Of a DNA stretch of 64,000 nucleotides, positions 1 to 8,168 are shown in pieces; position 1 is the first letter of the stretch, and each line of letters opens with the position of its first letter. Under the pieces are notes generated by a model that was not told where the DNA came from, ran no database searches, and saw nothing but the letters and a program-made list of their open reading frames with translations. Both the position numbers and the translations under genes were made by a program. Source of the DNA: Clostridia bacterium (GTDB lineage: Bacteria > Bacillota > Clostridia > Christensenellales > Borkfalkiaceae); assembly GCA_017468085.1 (NCBI GenBank), contig JAFUJR010000015.1, positions 62,001 through 126,000 on the forward strand. The letters run 5' to 3'.

Positions 1-1
1 C

Positions 2-580
2 TGCACATACACCGCATTGGCAGAGGTTGCAAAGGCGCTCAACGCAAACGGCATCGAAACGGAAATTTATCAGCTCTCGGGCAAACAAATCGAGGGGTGC
101 AGAGGCTGTTGGGCTTGCAAAAAGGTAAAAAAGTGCGTTTTTGACGACGGCACGGTCAACGATTTCGTGGCGAAAGCGGCGGAATTCGACGGCTTCGTGT
201 TCGGTTCGCCCGTCTATTACGCGTCGGCGTCGGGTGCGCTCGTCAGCTTTATGGACAGAGTATTTTACTGCGGCGCAAAAATGCTTGCTTATAAGCCCGC
301 GGCGGCGGTGGTAAGTTGCAGACGCGCGGGCGCAAGCACGACGTTTGACGTCATCAATAAGTATTTCACCATCAACAATATGCCCATCGTTTCTTCCAAT
401 TATTGGAACGAAATCCACGGAAACACCGCAGAGGAAGCGGAAAAGGACGAAGAGGGCTTACAGACGATGCGCGTTTTGGGCAACAACATGGCTTGGCTTT
501 TAAAGTGTATTCAGCTCGGCAAAGAACAAGGCGTACAGCCCGTTACCGAACGTAAGGTTTGGACGAATTTTATCCGTTAA
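2..580 (+). CDS. Flavodoxin-fold NAD(P)H-dependent FMN reductase / iron-sulfur flavoprotein-like, 5' partial
   Basis: The frame is open from the first bases of the window, so the start and the FMN phosphate-binding loop (usually GSPRxxGNT) lie upstream; the TTG at 17 is not a convincing start. What remains matches the NADPH-dependent FMN reductase family: ALAEVAKALNANGIETE, then a cysteine cluster GCRGCWACKKVKKC (C-x2-C-x2-C-x5-C), then the flavin-contact loop FGSPVYYASASG. That compact cluster is the type that binds a [4Fe-4S] centre in iron-sulfur flavoproteins, so electron transfer between reduced nicotinamide or ferredoxin and FMN is likely. The substrate is unknown. A rho-independent terminator follows the stop closely. 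It could instead be a plain quinone or nitro-reductase-like flavoprotein. Confidence 0.85.
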   Translation, partial: CTYTALAEVAKALNANGIETEIYQLSGKQIEGCRGCWACKKVKKCVFDDGTVNDFVAKAAEFDGFVFGSPVYYASASGALVSFMDRVFYCGAKMLAYKPAAAVVSCRRAGASTTFDVINKYFTINNMPIVSSNYWNEIHGNTAEEAEKDEEGLQTMRVLGNNMAWLLKCIQLGKEQGVQPVTERKVWTNFIR

Positions 581-595
581 TTGTACGTACGAAAA

Positions 596-630
596 AACCG
601 CCTTACTTTGTTAAGGCGGTTGATTTTTAC
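596..630 (+). terminator. Rho-independent terminator after the flavoprotein gene
   Basis: Perfect 10-bp stem AACCGCCTTA / TAAGGCGGTT with a six-base loop, followed by GATTTTTAC. The T-tract runs straight into the repeat operator of the two-component operon. Confidence 0.85.
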
Positions 631-682
631 AAAACTTTAACAATTTTTTAACCTTTCAATAATAGCGAAATGTTAAGATAAT
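624..682 (+). promoter_or_regulatory. 11-base direct-repeat operator and promoter of the two-component operon
   Basis: Three adjoining 11-mers share one register: TTTTTACAAAA (624-634), CTTTAACAATT (635-645) and TTTTAACCTTT (646-656). Head-to-tail 11-base repeats are the usual binding geometry of OmpR/PhoB-family response regulators. A possible -10, GATAAT, is at 677-682 with no good -35, as expected of an activator-dependent promoter. Similar arrays are at 3785, 7358 and 28500. Autoregulation by the next gene is inferred. Confidence 0.55.
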
Positions 683-720
683 GCCGTAAAAGGAAAAATG
701 GGGCAGGCAGGTACGAGTTT

Positions 721-1392
721 ATGATAAAAATTATGGTGGTAGAGGACGACAGAGCGATAAACGGGCTCGTTTGCGCGTATCTTCGGGATAAGGGCTTTGA
801 GGTGGTTTCTTGCTACGACGGCGAGGAAGCGCTTTCCGCATACGAGGTCGGCGCGTTTTCGATGATTATCAGCGATATTATGATGCCCAAAAAGGACGGC
901 TTTGCCTTGGCGGAAGAAATCCGTGCGACGGATAAAACGATTCCTATCCTATTTATGACGGCAAAGGACGATAAGCCCTCCAAGCTGTTTGCGTACACGC
1001 TCGGCGTGGACGATTACGTGGTAAAGCCCTTCGATTTGGACGTGTTTGCTTTGAAGATTTCGGCGGTGCTGCGCCGTGCGGGGATTGCCGAAAAAAAGGC
1101 GCTCGAGGTGGGCAACTTGACGATGAACGCCGAAGAACACACGGCGTATATAAACGGCGAGGAATTGCCCTTGACGGTGCGGGAATTCAACCTCTTGTTC
1201 AAGCTCCTTTCCTACCCGAAAAAGACGTTTACACGCTCCGCATTGATGTCGGAATTTTGGGATTACGATTCTTCCGCGACCTCGCGTACGGTGGACGTAT
1301 ATATGGCGAAATTGCGCGAAAAGACCGCCGATTGCGACGGATTCGACATCGTTACCGTCCACGGCTTGGGGTATAAGGCGGTGCTCAAATGA
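721..1392 (+). CDS. OmpR/PhoB-family response regulator
   Basis: A 223-residue DNA-binding response regulator. The receiver domain (about 1-115) has the acidic pair D9/D10, phosphoacceptor D52 (SDIMMP), T80 and K102, all intact. The C-terminal winged helix (about 128-220) ends in SRTVDVYMAKLREK and HGLGYKA, typical of OmpR/PhoB recognition and wing segments. Its stop overlaps the kinase start (ATGA), so the two are translationally coupled. The likely job is to switch on envelope-stress or peptide-export genes in this cluster. The 11-base repeats found upstream of this gene and of three other units are the obvious candidate targets. Confidence 0.95.
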   Translation: MIKIMVVEDDRAINGLVCAYLRDKGFEVVSCYDGEEALSAYEVGAFSMIISDIMMPKKDGFALAEEIRATDKTIPILFMTAKDDKPSKLFAYTLGVDDYVVKPFDLDVFALKISAVLRRAGIAEKKALEVGNLTMNAEEHTAYINGEELPLTVREFNLLFKLLSYPKKTFTRSALMSEFWDYDSSATSRTVDVYMAKLREKTADCDGFDIVTVHGLGYKAVLK

Positions 1393-2447
1393 AACGTAGG
1401 GGCGCAAATCTTTCCATATTCGGATCTTTCCTCTTTTTTGCTTTGATTGCCATCGTGGTAACCGTCGCCATGTTTATTTTCGGTTACGTGAATAAAAAAA
1501 CCGACGGGGACCGCACGGTGATAGCCGTCGTTATGTTGCTGGTAATCGTGTTTTTGTCTTTACTCTGTACGATAGGCGACCTGATTCGTCGCAGAAAAAC
1601 GGTGGATAAGCCCGTCGAGCAGATTTTGGACGCCACCGAGCGGATCGCGGCGGGCGATTTTTCCGTCCGTTTGCCCATTATGCGCGAATACGGAAAATAC
1701 AATCAATACGATTGCATTATGGACAATCTCAACACGATGGCGGAAGCCCTGCGGAAATCGGAAGTCCTCAAAACGGACTTCATATCCGACGTTTCGCACG
1801 AATTGAAAACTCCGTTGACGGTTATTCACAGTTACGCCACGCTGTTACGTGAAGAAAAGGACGAGCAAAAGAGGGAAAAATATACGGTTGCGGTAGCGGA
1901 AGCGGCAAGTCGCCTCTCCGTATTGATAGGGAATATCCTGCAACTGAATAAGCTGGAAAACCAGAGCGTATTACCCGAAAAGACCGTTGTAAAATTGGAC
2001 GAAAAACTTGCGGAGGTTATTTTGACCTTCGAGGAAAGAATAGAACGGAAGAAGGTGGAGTTTATTTGCGACTTGCAGGAAAATATCCGCGTTTTTACGG
2101 TGGAAAGTTATTTAGAGATTATCTTCAATAACCTCGTTTCCAACGCCGTAAAATTTACAAACGAAGGGGGCAGAGTCGAAGTGAAGCTCAAAAAAGAGGA
2201 CGAAAACGTCGTCGTTACCGTCAAGGATACGGGCGTGGGCATCTCCCCCGAGGTAGGCGCGCGTATCTTCGATAAATTTTACCAAGGCGACGCCTCGCAC
2301 GCAAAAGAGGGGAACGGACTTGGGCTTGCGCTCGTCAAACGCGCCATCGACGTGCTCGGCGGTGAGATTTCCGTCCAGAGCAAGCTGGGCGAGGGCAGTA
2401 CGTTCACCGTAAAATTAAAAGAAGTGGCACCCTCGGAAATTGGATAA
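1389..2447 (+). CDS. Intramembrane-type sensor histidine kinase
   Basis: 352 residues. Two membrane helices (about 9-32 and 43-63) are separated by only about ten residues, so there is no real external sensor domain; this is the layout of intramembrane-sensing kinases that respond to envelope stress or partner transporters. A HAMP-like linker follows, then HisKA with H137 (SDVSHELKTPL), N box N252 (FNNLVSNAVKF), G1 box DTGVG (280-284), F box IFDKFYQ (293-299) and G2 box GNGLGLAL (308-315). It should phosphorylate the regulator encoded just upstream, with which it overlaps by four bases. The two ABC-2 transporters downstream fit a peptide- or antibiotic-responsive circuit. Confidence 0.93.
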   Translation: MKRRGANLSIFGSFLFFALIAIVVTVAMFIFGYVNKKTDGDRTVIAVVMLLVIVFLSLLCTIGDLIRRRKTVDKPVEQILDATERIAAGDFSVRLPIMREYGKYNQYDCIMDNLNTMAEALRKSEVLKTDFISDVSHELKTPLTVIHSYATLLREEKDEQKREKYTVAVAEAASRLSVLIGNILQLNKLENQSVLPEKTVVKLDEKLAEVILTFEERIERKKVEFICDLQENIRVFTVESYLEIIFNNLVSNAVKFTNEGGRVEVKLKKEDENVVVTVKDTGVGISPEVGARIFDKFYQGDASHAKEGNGLGLALVKRAIDVLGGEISVQSKLGEGSTFTVKLKEVAPSEIG

Positions 2448-2451
2448 AAAC

Positions 2452-3363
2452 ATGTGGAAAGAACTGTGGCAAAAAATTAAAAATCCCAAGCCTTGGCTGA
2501 TCGTCCTTGCCTTTGTCGGTACGGCGGTGTTCGGCGGTTTTTCCGTTATCAGCCTCTTTTTGGATATAGAACGAGCTTGGTTTGATATTCTCAGCTATAT
2601 ATGCTACGGCTTTGCGGCGGTTTTTTTAGCATATGCCGTATATATTTGCGTACGCATATTGCCCAAGCTGTATAGGAGCGGGAAGGAAAAACTCCGCGCG
2701 CATAAATGGTTTGGGCGGCTGATTGACGATTACGGACTGCGTACCGTCGTTTTTGCGGGCGTTTCCACCGCGTTGACCTTAGCTTTTGCTATCTATCACG
2801 GCGTAACGGCAATTCTCGTCCGTTCCGTTTGGTACGGCGCGCTTGCCGCCTATTACGTACTGCTCATTGGTATGCGGGGCGGGATCGTGTTTTATCACGG
2901 CAGAAAAAGGGGGAAGGAACGCGACGGACAGCTTGAAACCCGCAAATACCGAAATTGCGGCATAGCGATGTCTACGACCATACTCGTCCTTTCGGTGGCG
3001 GTGGCGCAAATGGTGGCGACGGGCGCGGCGTTTGAAAGACCGGGTCTGATGATTTACGTCGTCGCAGCTTACACCTTTTATAAGGTTACTATGTCTATCG
3101 TCCATTTCGTCAAAGCAAAAAGGCAGGACGATTTCACGGTGGAGGCTTTGCGTAACGTCAACGTAGCGGACGCGGCGGTTTCTTTGCTCGCTTTGCAGAC
3201 CTCTATGCTCAAATCCTTTTCGGAGGGCGGGCTGGACTACGTCAACGCCATTACGGGCGGCGGCGTGTGCGCATTGGTGTTCGGGTTGGGAATATATATG
3301 ATTATCCGCGGCAGTCGCGCAATGAAAAAACGGAAGAAAAACGGAGAGAATTATGCAAAATAA
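2452..3363 (+). CDS. Polytopic membrane protein of unknown function
   Basis: About 303 residues with roughly six hydrophobic segments and a Lys/Arg-rich C-terminus (RAMKKRKKNGEN). I do not recognise the family. The frame can also start at TTG 2440, overlapping the kinase; ATG 2452 is preferred but neither has a strong ribosome site. The segment DDFTVEALRNVNVADAAVSLLALQ is vaguely like part of a cation-diffusion facilitator, but no metal site is visible. It is co-transcribed with the two-component pair and overlaps the next gene, so it may be an accessory sensor or a target of the regulator. Confidence 0.75.
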   Translation: MWKELWQKIKNPKPWLIVLAFVGTAVFGGFSVISLFLDIERAWFDILSYICYGFAAVFLAYAVYICVRILPKLYRSGKEKLRAHKWFGRLIDDYGLRTVVFAGVSTALTLAFAIYHGVTAILVRSVWYGALAAYYVLLIGMRGGIVFYHGRKRGKERDGQLETRKYRNCGIAMSTTILVLSVAVAQMVATGAAFERPGLMIYVVAAYTFYKVTMSIVHFVKAKRQDDFTVEALRNVNVADAAVSLLALQTSMLKSFSEGGLDYVNAITGGGVCALVFGLGIYMIIRGSRAMKKRKKNGENYAK

Positions 3364-3745
3364 TAACGCATTTGAATATACCTACACCGCGCCGACGGAA
3401 GAGGAGCGGAAAAAGACGCAATCGATACGCGAACGCTATCAACAGGCGAGCGGAAACACCGCTTCGGACAAGGTGGCGCGTTTGCAGGCATTGGATAAAA
3501 AAGCGAAGCTTCCGCCTATGATTATCGGTTGGACGCTGGGCGTGCTCGGCACGCTTATTTTCGGCGGCGGCTTGGCGATGGCGCTCGAAACGGATAAATT
3601 TTTATGGGGGTGCATTTTGGCGGCGTTCGGACTCATCCCCGTCGCGCTCGCTTATCCCGTCTACCGCGCGATATCCAAGAAGCAAAAAGCCAAATACAGA
3701 GAGGAGATTTTGCGCTTATCCGACGAGATATTAAAAGAAGAATAA
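3353..3745 (+). CDS. Small two-helix membrane protein, paralogue of the 7470 gene
   Basis: 130 residues: a charged N-terminal helix (ERKKTQSIRERYQQ), then KVARLQALDKKAKLP, two membrane helices (about 56-77 and 84-106) and a basic tail ending EEILRLSDEILKEE. The protein at 7470 has the same plan and nearly the same ends (KVEALVALDEKVKRP and EEILRLSNEILGE), so the two are paralogues bracketing the ABC transporter genes. Function unknown. Translation is coupled to the upstream gene by an 11-base overlap, and a terminator follows. Confidence 0.8.
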   Translation: MQNNNAFEYTYTAPTEEERKKTQSIRERYQQASGNTASDKVARLQALDKKAKLPPMIIGWTLGVLGTLIFGGGLAMALETDKFLWGCILAAFGLIPVALAYPVYRAISKKQKAKYREEILRLSDEILKEE

Positions 3746-3751
3746 AACGCC

Positions 3752-3787
3752 AAGGGTTTTCGAAAAAAGTCGAAAGCCCTTTTTTAT
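3752..3787 (+). terminator. Rho-independent terminator closing the two-component operon
   Basis: AAGGGTTTTCGA pairs with TCGAAAGCCCTT (one G-T) around a short A-rich loop, followed by a run of T. Confidence 0.85.
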
Positions 3788-3840
3788 TTACAAAATAGAA
3801 ACATTTTCTTAATAGAACGCTAATTTTTTTCAGGTAAAAT
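3785..3840 (+). promoter_or_regulatory. 11-base repeat operator and -10 of the ABC transporter operon
   Basis: Four consecutive 11-mers keep the register of the array at 624: TATTTACAAAA, TAGAAACATTT, TCTTAATAGAA and CGCTAATTTTT (3785-3828). A -10 TAAAAT lies at 3835-3840, seven bases past the last unit. The repeats are more degenerate than those at 7358 and 28500. Control by the regulator at 721 is inferred. Confidence 0.45.
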
Positions 3841-3880
3841 ATATCCGTTAAAACCCTAAAAAGGAAAAAGGAGCGTAAAA

Positions 3881-4783
3881 ATGAATGCAATAGAAATCAG
3901 AAATCTATCCAAAAGTTTTCGCGGTATGTACGCGCTCGATCATTTGAATATGACCGTCCCTGTCGGCGCAATATACGGCTTTATCGGCGAAAACGGAAGC
4001 GGTAAATCTACGACGGAAAAGCTGATTTGCGGACATCTCGTCCCCGACGAGGGGGAGATAAAACTTTTCGGCAAAGATTATACGGACGCAGGCGTACGGG
4101 TTAGGGTCGGCGCGTTGATCGAAAACGCAGGCTGTTTCCCCAATTCCAGCGTGTGGGACAACCTGATGATGCAAGCCATCAATTTGGGGTTGAAAAACCG
4201 CGCCGAAGAAATCGAACGGGTGTTAAAAATCGTGCGAATGGAAGATTCCGCGCGTATCAAATTTAAAAGCTGTTCGTTGGGTATGAAACAGCGCGTCGGC
4301 ATTGCGATGGCGCTTCTTGGCGAGCCCGCCTTACTTATCTTGGACGAGCCCATCAACGGCTTGGATACGGACGGTATGCGAATCATGCGCGAGATACTTG
4401 TGGATATCACGCAGACCTACGGTTGTACGGTGCTCATTTCCTCGCACATTTTAGGCGAACTGGAAAAAATCGCCACCCACTACGGCATTATCCGTCAAGG
4501 CAGAATGGTGCAAGAGCTTTCCGCTAAGGATATGGAGAGCAGAGCGCGCGTCTTTACTTCCATAAAAACGAAAGCGCCCAAGAGCGCAAAGCTCGTTTTG
4601 GAGGCAAAGTACGATAACGTGCAGGAAGAGGACGGTTATTTGCGCGTATACGACGTGGACGATACGGAGGGGATCGTGGAATATCTCTACCAAAACGGGC
4701 ACGTGGTCAGCGAAATCAAAAAGAACAAGATAGGCTTGGAAGAATACTATATCGAACTTATGTCGAAAAAGGAGGGGAAATAA
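3881..4783 (+). CDS. ABC-2 type exporter ATP-binding protein (BcrA/lantibiotic-immunity type), copy 1
   Basis: 300 residues. Walker A GENGSGKST (36-44), signature CSLGMKQRVG, Walker B LLILDEPINGLD and the switch histidine in SSHILGELEK are all intact. The long C-terminal part after the ATPase core resembles the BcrA-like family, which powers export of, or immunity to, peptide antibiotics; substrate unknown. The permease follows one base after the stop. The protein at 5633 is a close paralogue sharing the first residues MNAIEIRNL and most of the ATPase core, pointing to duplication of the whole ATPase-permease pair. Confidence 0.92.
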   Translation: MNAIEIRNLSKSFRGMYALDHLNMTVPVGAIYGFIGENGSGKSTTEKLICGHLVPDEGEIKLFGKDYTDAGVRVRVGALIENAGCFPNSSVWDNLMMQAINLGLKNRAEEIERVLKIVRMEDSARIKFKSCSLGMKQRVGIAMALLGEPALLILDEPINGLDTDGMRIMREILVDITQTYGCTVLISSHILGELEKIATHYGIIRQGRMVQELSAKDMESRARVFTSIKTKAPKSAKLVLEAKYDNVQEEDGYLRVYDVDDTEGIVEYLYQNGHVVSEIKKNKIGLEEYYIELMSKKEGK

Positions 4784-4784
4784 T

Positions 4785-5621
4785 ATGTCGAACGCACGCG
4801 AGTTGAAATTTGAATCGCCCACCTTTTTGCAAAGATTAAAGGGTATGCTGGGCGTAGATTTTTACCGGCTTTTCCATACGCCGTTATTTTATATTTTCCT
4901 TGTGATCGCCGCCATTATCCCTGCGATGATTTTGGGTATGACGGGCATGGAAAACGCAGAGGGCGTCGTCGAGCGCATGTACACGAATACTTGGCAAATT
5001 ATCGCGGCGGACAAACCCGTTTACGGCTTCGAGGGGATCGAAAAATACGCAAATATGAATATGGTTTTCATTTTCGGCGGTATTATGGTATCCATCTTTA
5101 TCGGGCACGATTATAAGAGCGGCTACGTAAAGCAGATATTTACCACACATGCCAAAAAGCAGGATTATATGCTGTCGAAAACGGTTGTGTGCGCCTTTTC
5201 GATGGCGTGTATGTGCATCACTTACCTGCTTGGCGGCGTGGTTGCGGGCGCGCTTACCAAAACCTCTTTTGAGGTCAACGTCGGCTCGTTGATATTTGCG
5301 GTGTTGGGTAAAATGGTGATGAGCCTCGGTTGGGCGAGCTTGTACACCTTCCTCAATATCATTTTCAGAAGGTATTTCGGTATTTCCATTGCTTCGTCCT
5401 TCTTTTTCGGTACGGGTATTCTCGTCATCGGTATCGGTATGCTTGTAGGAAGCTCCGTTACGCCCGTTGCGCTCAACGTCTTTTTATACGGCTCGTCCGT
5501 ATATGCGTGTTTAAGCAGTACGCCCTTGACCTTGCTTATCTGTCTTGCGACGTCCGTGGCGTGGACGGCGGTTTATAACGTACTCGGCACGTGGATACTT
5601 TATAGAAGCGACGTATATTAA
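4785..5621 (+). CDS. ABC-2 type permease, copy 1
   Basis: 278 residues with about six membrane helices: a first helix after a cytoplasmic amphipathic start (FLQRLKGMLGVDFYRLFHTPLFYIF), an external loop with MYTNTWQ, then five helices. The motif GHDYKSGYVKQIF after the second helix is characteristic of ABC-2 permeases of the BcrB type (compare EDFRSGYAKNLF in the copy at 6540). It forms the channel partner of the ATPase encoded just upstream; its ribosome site lies inside the end of that gene. Substrate unknown; the regulation context suggests an antimicrobial peptide or envelope stressor. Confidence 0.88.
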   Translation: MSNARELKFESPTFLQRLKGMLGVDFYRLFHTPLFYIFLVIAAIIPAMILGMTGMENAEGVVERMYTNTWQIIAADKPVYGFEGIEKYANMNMVFIFGGIMVSIFIGHDYKSGYVKQIFTTHAKKQDYMLSKTVVCAFSMACMCITYLLGGVVAGALTKTSFEVNVGSLIFAVLGKMVMSLGWASLYTFLNIIFRRYFGISIASSFFFGTGILVIGIGMLVGSSVTPVALNVFLYGSSVYACLSSTPLTLLICLATSVAWTAVYNVLGTWILYRSDVY

Positions 5622-5632
5622 GGAGGGGAATT

Positions 5633-6538
5633 ATGAACGCAATAGAAATTAGAAATTTAACCAAAAATTTCGGCGTGAAGCAGGCGGTAAGCGGCTTAAA
5701 TATGACCGTACCCGTCGGCGCGATTTACGGCTTTATCGGGGAAAACGGGAGCGGTAAATCCACAACGGAAAAAATCATTTGCGGACTTATCCATCCAAGC
5801 GGCGGCACGGTCAAGCTCTTCGGTAAGGATTATACGGACGCGGACGTGCGGGCAAAGGTAGGCGTTTTGATAGAAGCGCCCGGCTGTTTCCCAAATTACA
5901 GCGTTTGGAATAACTTAATGCTCCAAGCTGCAAACTTAAATATCTCCAACCCCAAACAAGCGATACAAAAGGTGTTGAAAACGGTACGTATGGAGGGCGC
6001 GGCTTCCAATAAATACAAAAATTGTTCGCTGGGTATGAAACAGAGGATCGGCATTGCGATGGCGCTTCTTGGCGACCCTGCCCTGCTCGTTTTAGACGAA
6101 CCTATCAACGGCTTGGACGCGGACGGTATGCGTATCATGCGCGAGGTGCTTGTGGATATTACGCGAAATCACGGTTGCAGCGTCGTCGTTTCCTCGCATA
6201 TTTTGGGCGAGCTGGAAAAGGTGGCTACCCACTACGGCATTATCCGCGGCGGAAAAATGCTAAAAGAAATGACCGCGGAGGAGCTGGAAACAAGCTGCCG
6301 CACTTACGTTGCGTTGAAGGCAAAGGATATGGATGTCGCCAAGGGCTTGCTTGGTAGAAAATACGCCCGTGTGGAAAGGGACGAAAAGGATTATCTTCGC
6401 GTTTACGACGCAAATTCGCCAGAGGAAGTCGTTACCTATTTGTACGAAAACGGCGTTTTGGTCAGTGAAATCAGCACCGAGAAAATCGGGCTTGAAGAAT
6501 ATTATATCGACCTTATGAAGGAAAGGGAGGGCAGATAA
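5633..6538 (+). CDS. ABC-2 type exporter ATP-binding protein, copy 2
   Basis: 301 residues, a paralogue of the protein at 3881 along its whole length. Walker A GENGSGKST, signature CSLGMKQRIG, Walker B LLVLDEPINGLD and the switch histidine are present. It differs mostly in the C-terminal accessory part (after about residue 215), which may match its own permease. An AGGAGG site precedes ATG 5633 and the gene follows copy 1 of the permease by eleven bases, so all four genes are one transcription unit. Same expected role: energising export of a peptide or drug. Confidence 0.92.
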   Translation: MNAIEIRNLTKNFGVKQAVSGLNMTVPVGAIYGFIGENGSGKSTTEKIICGLIHPSGGTVKLFGKDYTDADVRAKVGVLIEAPGCFPNYSVWNNLMLQAANLNISNPKQAIQKVLKTVRMEGAASNKYKNCSLGMKQRIGIAMALLGDPALLVLDEPINGLDADGMRIMREVLVDITRNHGCSVVVSSHILGELEKVATHYGIIRGGKMLKEMTAEELETSCRTYVALKAKDMDVAKGLLGRKYARVERDEKDYLRVYDANSPEEVVTYLYENGVLVSEISTEKIGLEEYYIDLMKEREGR

Positions 6539-6539
6539 A

Positions 6540-7349
6540 GTGGAAAGACAATTTGAACGCAACTCTTTTGCAAAACGCTTAAAAAGTATGCTGAAGGTGG
6601 ACTTTCGCAGAGCATTTACTATGCCCCTTCTCTATATCATGGTCGGCGCGTGTTTCGTGCTTCCTATCCTTATCCTCGTCATGACGTCCATGATGGGGGC
6701 GACGACGGTTGACCCCGTTACGCAGGAGGAGGTGGCGGCGGAAACCTTCACCAACGTTTGGCAAGCTATGGGTGCGGCGAGCGGTTCGGGCTCGACGGGG
6801 GGCTTCGGTTCGATTACGGAAACGTGCAATATCAATATGCTGTATTTCTTTATTGCGGTGTGGGTAGGGCTGTTCGTCGCGGAGGATTTCAGAAGCGGCT
6901 ATGCGAAAAATCTGTTCACCGTCCGCGAAAAGAAAACGGATTACGTAATTTCCAAAACGCTCGTCGGGTTCGTTGGCGGCGCATGTATGCTCCTTGCCTT
7001 TTTTATCGGCGCAATGCTCGGCGGCGGTATTGCAAAGCTGTCCTTTGATTTGGCGGAGGTCGGCGCAAGCGTCGGCGGGATAATCGCTTGTATGTTTGCG
7101 AAAATCTTCTTGGTTCTGGTATTCGTTGCAATCGACCTCGCCGTTGCCGTTGCGGCAAAGCAGAGGGCTTGGCTGTCCGTTTTGGGTTCGCTTTGCGCGG
7201 GAATGTTGCTCTTTACCATGATCCCGATGATTTCACCGCTTAATTCAACGTTCTTGCACGTTATTCTCAGCCTTGCGGGCGGCGGATTGTTCAGCTTGGG
7301 ACTTGGCGCGGTCAGCAATCTTATCTTAAAAAAGACGAGCTTGGTGTAA
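6540..7349 (+). CDS. ABC-2 type permease, copy 2
   Basis: 269 residues from GTG 6540, one base after the upstream stop. Six membrane helices, with an external loop after helix 1 rich in Gly/Ser (AASGSGSTGGFGS) and the family motif EDFRSGYAKNLF. It shares layout with the permease at 4785 but is far more diverged than the two ATPases are from each other. The two pairs could form separate exporters or one mixed complex. Confidence 0.87.
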   Translation: MERQFERNSFAKRLKSMLKVDFRRAFTMPLLYIMVGACFVLPILILVMTSMMGATTVDPVTQEEVAAETFTNVWQAMGAASGSGSTGGFGSITETCNINMLYFFIAVWVGLFVAEDFRSGYAKNLFTVREKKTDYVISKTLVGFVGGACMLLAFFIGAMLGGGIAKLSFDLAEVGASVGGIIACMFAKIFLVLVFVAIDLAVAVAAKQRAWLSVLGSLCAGMLLFTMIPMISPLNSTFLHVILSLAGGGLFSLGLGAVSNLILKKTSLV

Positions 7350-7357
7350 AACTTGCC

Positions 7358-7435
7358 GATTTACAAAACTTTAACAAAACCTTTGCAAAACCTTTACCGT
7401 AAATTCGTATTTTGGCAATAACCGCTTGGTATACT
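7358..7435 (+). promoter_or_regulatory. 11-base repeat operator and -10 upstream of the 7470 gene
   Basis: Four 11-mers in perfect register: GATTTACAAAA, CTTTAACAAAA, CCTTTGCAAAA and CCTTTACCGTA (7358-7401). A -10 TATACT is at 7430-7435; no -35 stands 17 bases before it. Two more 11-base steps would place the last unit seven bases before the -10, the same phase as at 3785. This is the clearest example of the repeat. Confidence 0.6.
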
Positions 7436-7469
7436 CTAAACGTAAAATGAAGAAACGGAGGAAATAAAA

Positions 7470-7817
7470 ATGCAAAATCAAAATACAATCGTGGCAAATA
7501 TCCGCAATCAGTATACGGAAAGAAAAATTGGTAAGGTGGAAGCGTTGGTCGCTTTAGACGAAAAAGTAAAACGTCCTGCAAATATCTTTGCATACGTTTT
7601 CGGAACTGTCGGCGCGCTCGTGCTCGGTACGGGTATGTGCCTTGCAATGAAGGTACTTACCATCCCTTACGGTATGCTTATCGGTATCGGCGTGGGCTTA
7701 GTGGGTATCGCTATGGTTTCGGTAAACTACTTCATATACAAAGCCATTTTAAAGCGCGGCAAGAAAAAACACGGCGAAGAAATTTTGCGCCTTTCTAACG
7801 AAATTTTAGGCGAATAA
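7470..7817 (+). CDS. Small two-helix membrane protein, paralogue of the 3353 gene
   Basis: 115 residues after a GGAGG site. A charged N-terminus (NIRNQYTERKIGKVEALVALDEKVKR), two membrane helices (about 35-55 and 62-84) and a basic tail ending EEILRLSNEILGE. It shares this plan and end with the protein at 3353. Its own upstream 11-base operator marks it as a probable target of the two-component system. Function unknown; a small membrane-stress or partner protein would fit. Confidence 0.82.
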   Translation: MQNQNTIVANIRNQYTERKIGKVEALVALDEKVKRPANIFAYVFGTVGALVLGTGMCLAMKVLTIPYGMLIGIGVGLVGIAMVSVNYFIYKAILKRGKKKHGEEILRLSNEILGE

Positions 7818-7847
7818 TAAAATAAGAATAATAGGAGGAACAAAATA

Positions 7848-8093
7848 ATGGGATTTTTCAAAAAAGCATTTCAGGACATGAAGGCAAACGCAAGAGTGCA
7901 ACACGAAGTGGATAGAGCGAACTTCGAAGCGGTAAGGGCGGAAAGTAAGGCGACTTGGGAAGAAGCGAAAATGACCCCCGCGCAAAGACAGGCAAAAATG
8001 CAAAGAGAGCGCGAGGAACAGATTGCGGAAGCAAAAGCGCGCACGGCGGCGGCAAACGCTCGTATCGAAGAAGCGAAAAATGGCAGAAACTGA
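7848..8093 (+). CDS. Small charged helical protein of unknown function
   Basis: 81 residues, almost entirely alpha-helical and charged, Ala/Glu/Lys/Arg-rich, with no membrane segment or signal peptide. It begins MGFFKKAFQDMKANARVQHE and runs as a likely coiled coil (about 35-75). AGGAGG sits eight bases before the ATG. From memory, similar short proteins occur in clostridial genomes near SHOCT-domain genes, and a SHOCT protein follows here. No function can be assigned; membrane-surface or chaperone-like roles are guesses. Confidence 0.8.
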   Translation: MGFFKKAFQDMKANARVQHEVDRANFEAVRAESKATWEEAKMTPAQRQAKMQREREEQIAEAKARTAAANARIEEAKNGRN

Positions 8094-8103
8094 CGAAATT
8101 CAT

Positions 8104-8132
8104 TAGACAAAATAAAAACTGTATGTTATAAT
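8104..8132 (+). promoter_or_regulatory. Sigma-A promoter of the SHOCT protein gene, embedded in a terminator hairpin
   Basis: TAGACA (8104-8109), 17-base spacer, perfect TATAAT (8127-8132). The -10 lies in the loop of the hairpin at 8115-8149, so upstream termination and downstream initiation share the same DNA. Confidence 0.65.
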
Positions 8133-8149
8133 AAACGTACAGTTTTTTG
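8115..8149 (+). terminator. Hairpin terminator of the 7470-7848 unit
   Basis: AAAACTGTATGTT (8115-8127) pairs with AACGTACAGTTTT (8134-8146), one G-T, loop ATAATA, followed by further T. A near copy stands at 9083, on the other side of the next gene. Confidence 0.75.
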
Positions 8150-8168
8150 TTATTTGGAGGTTGTTTTC

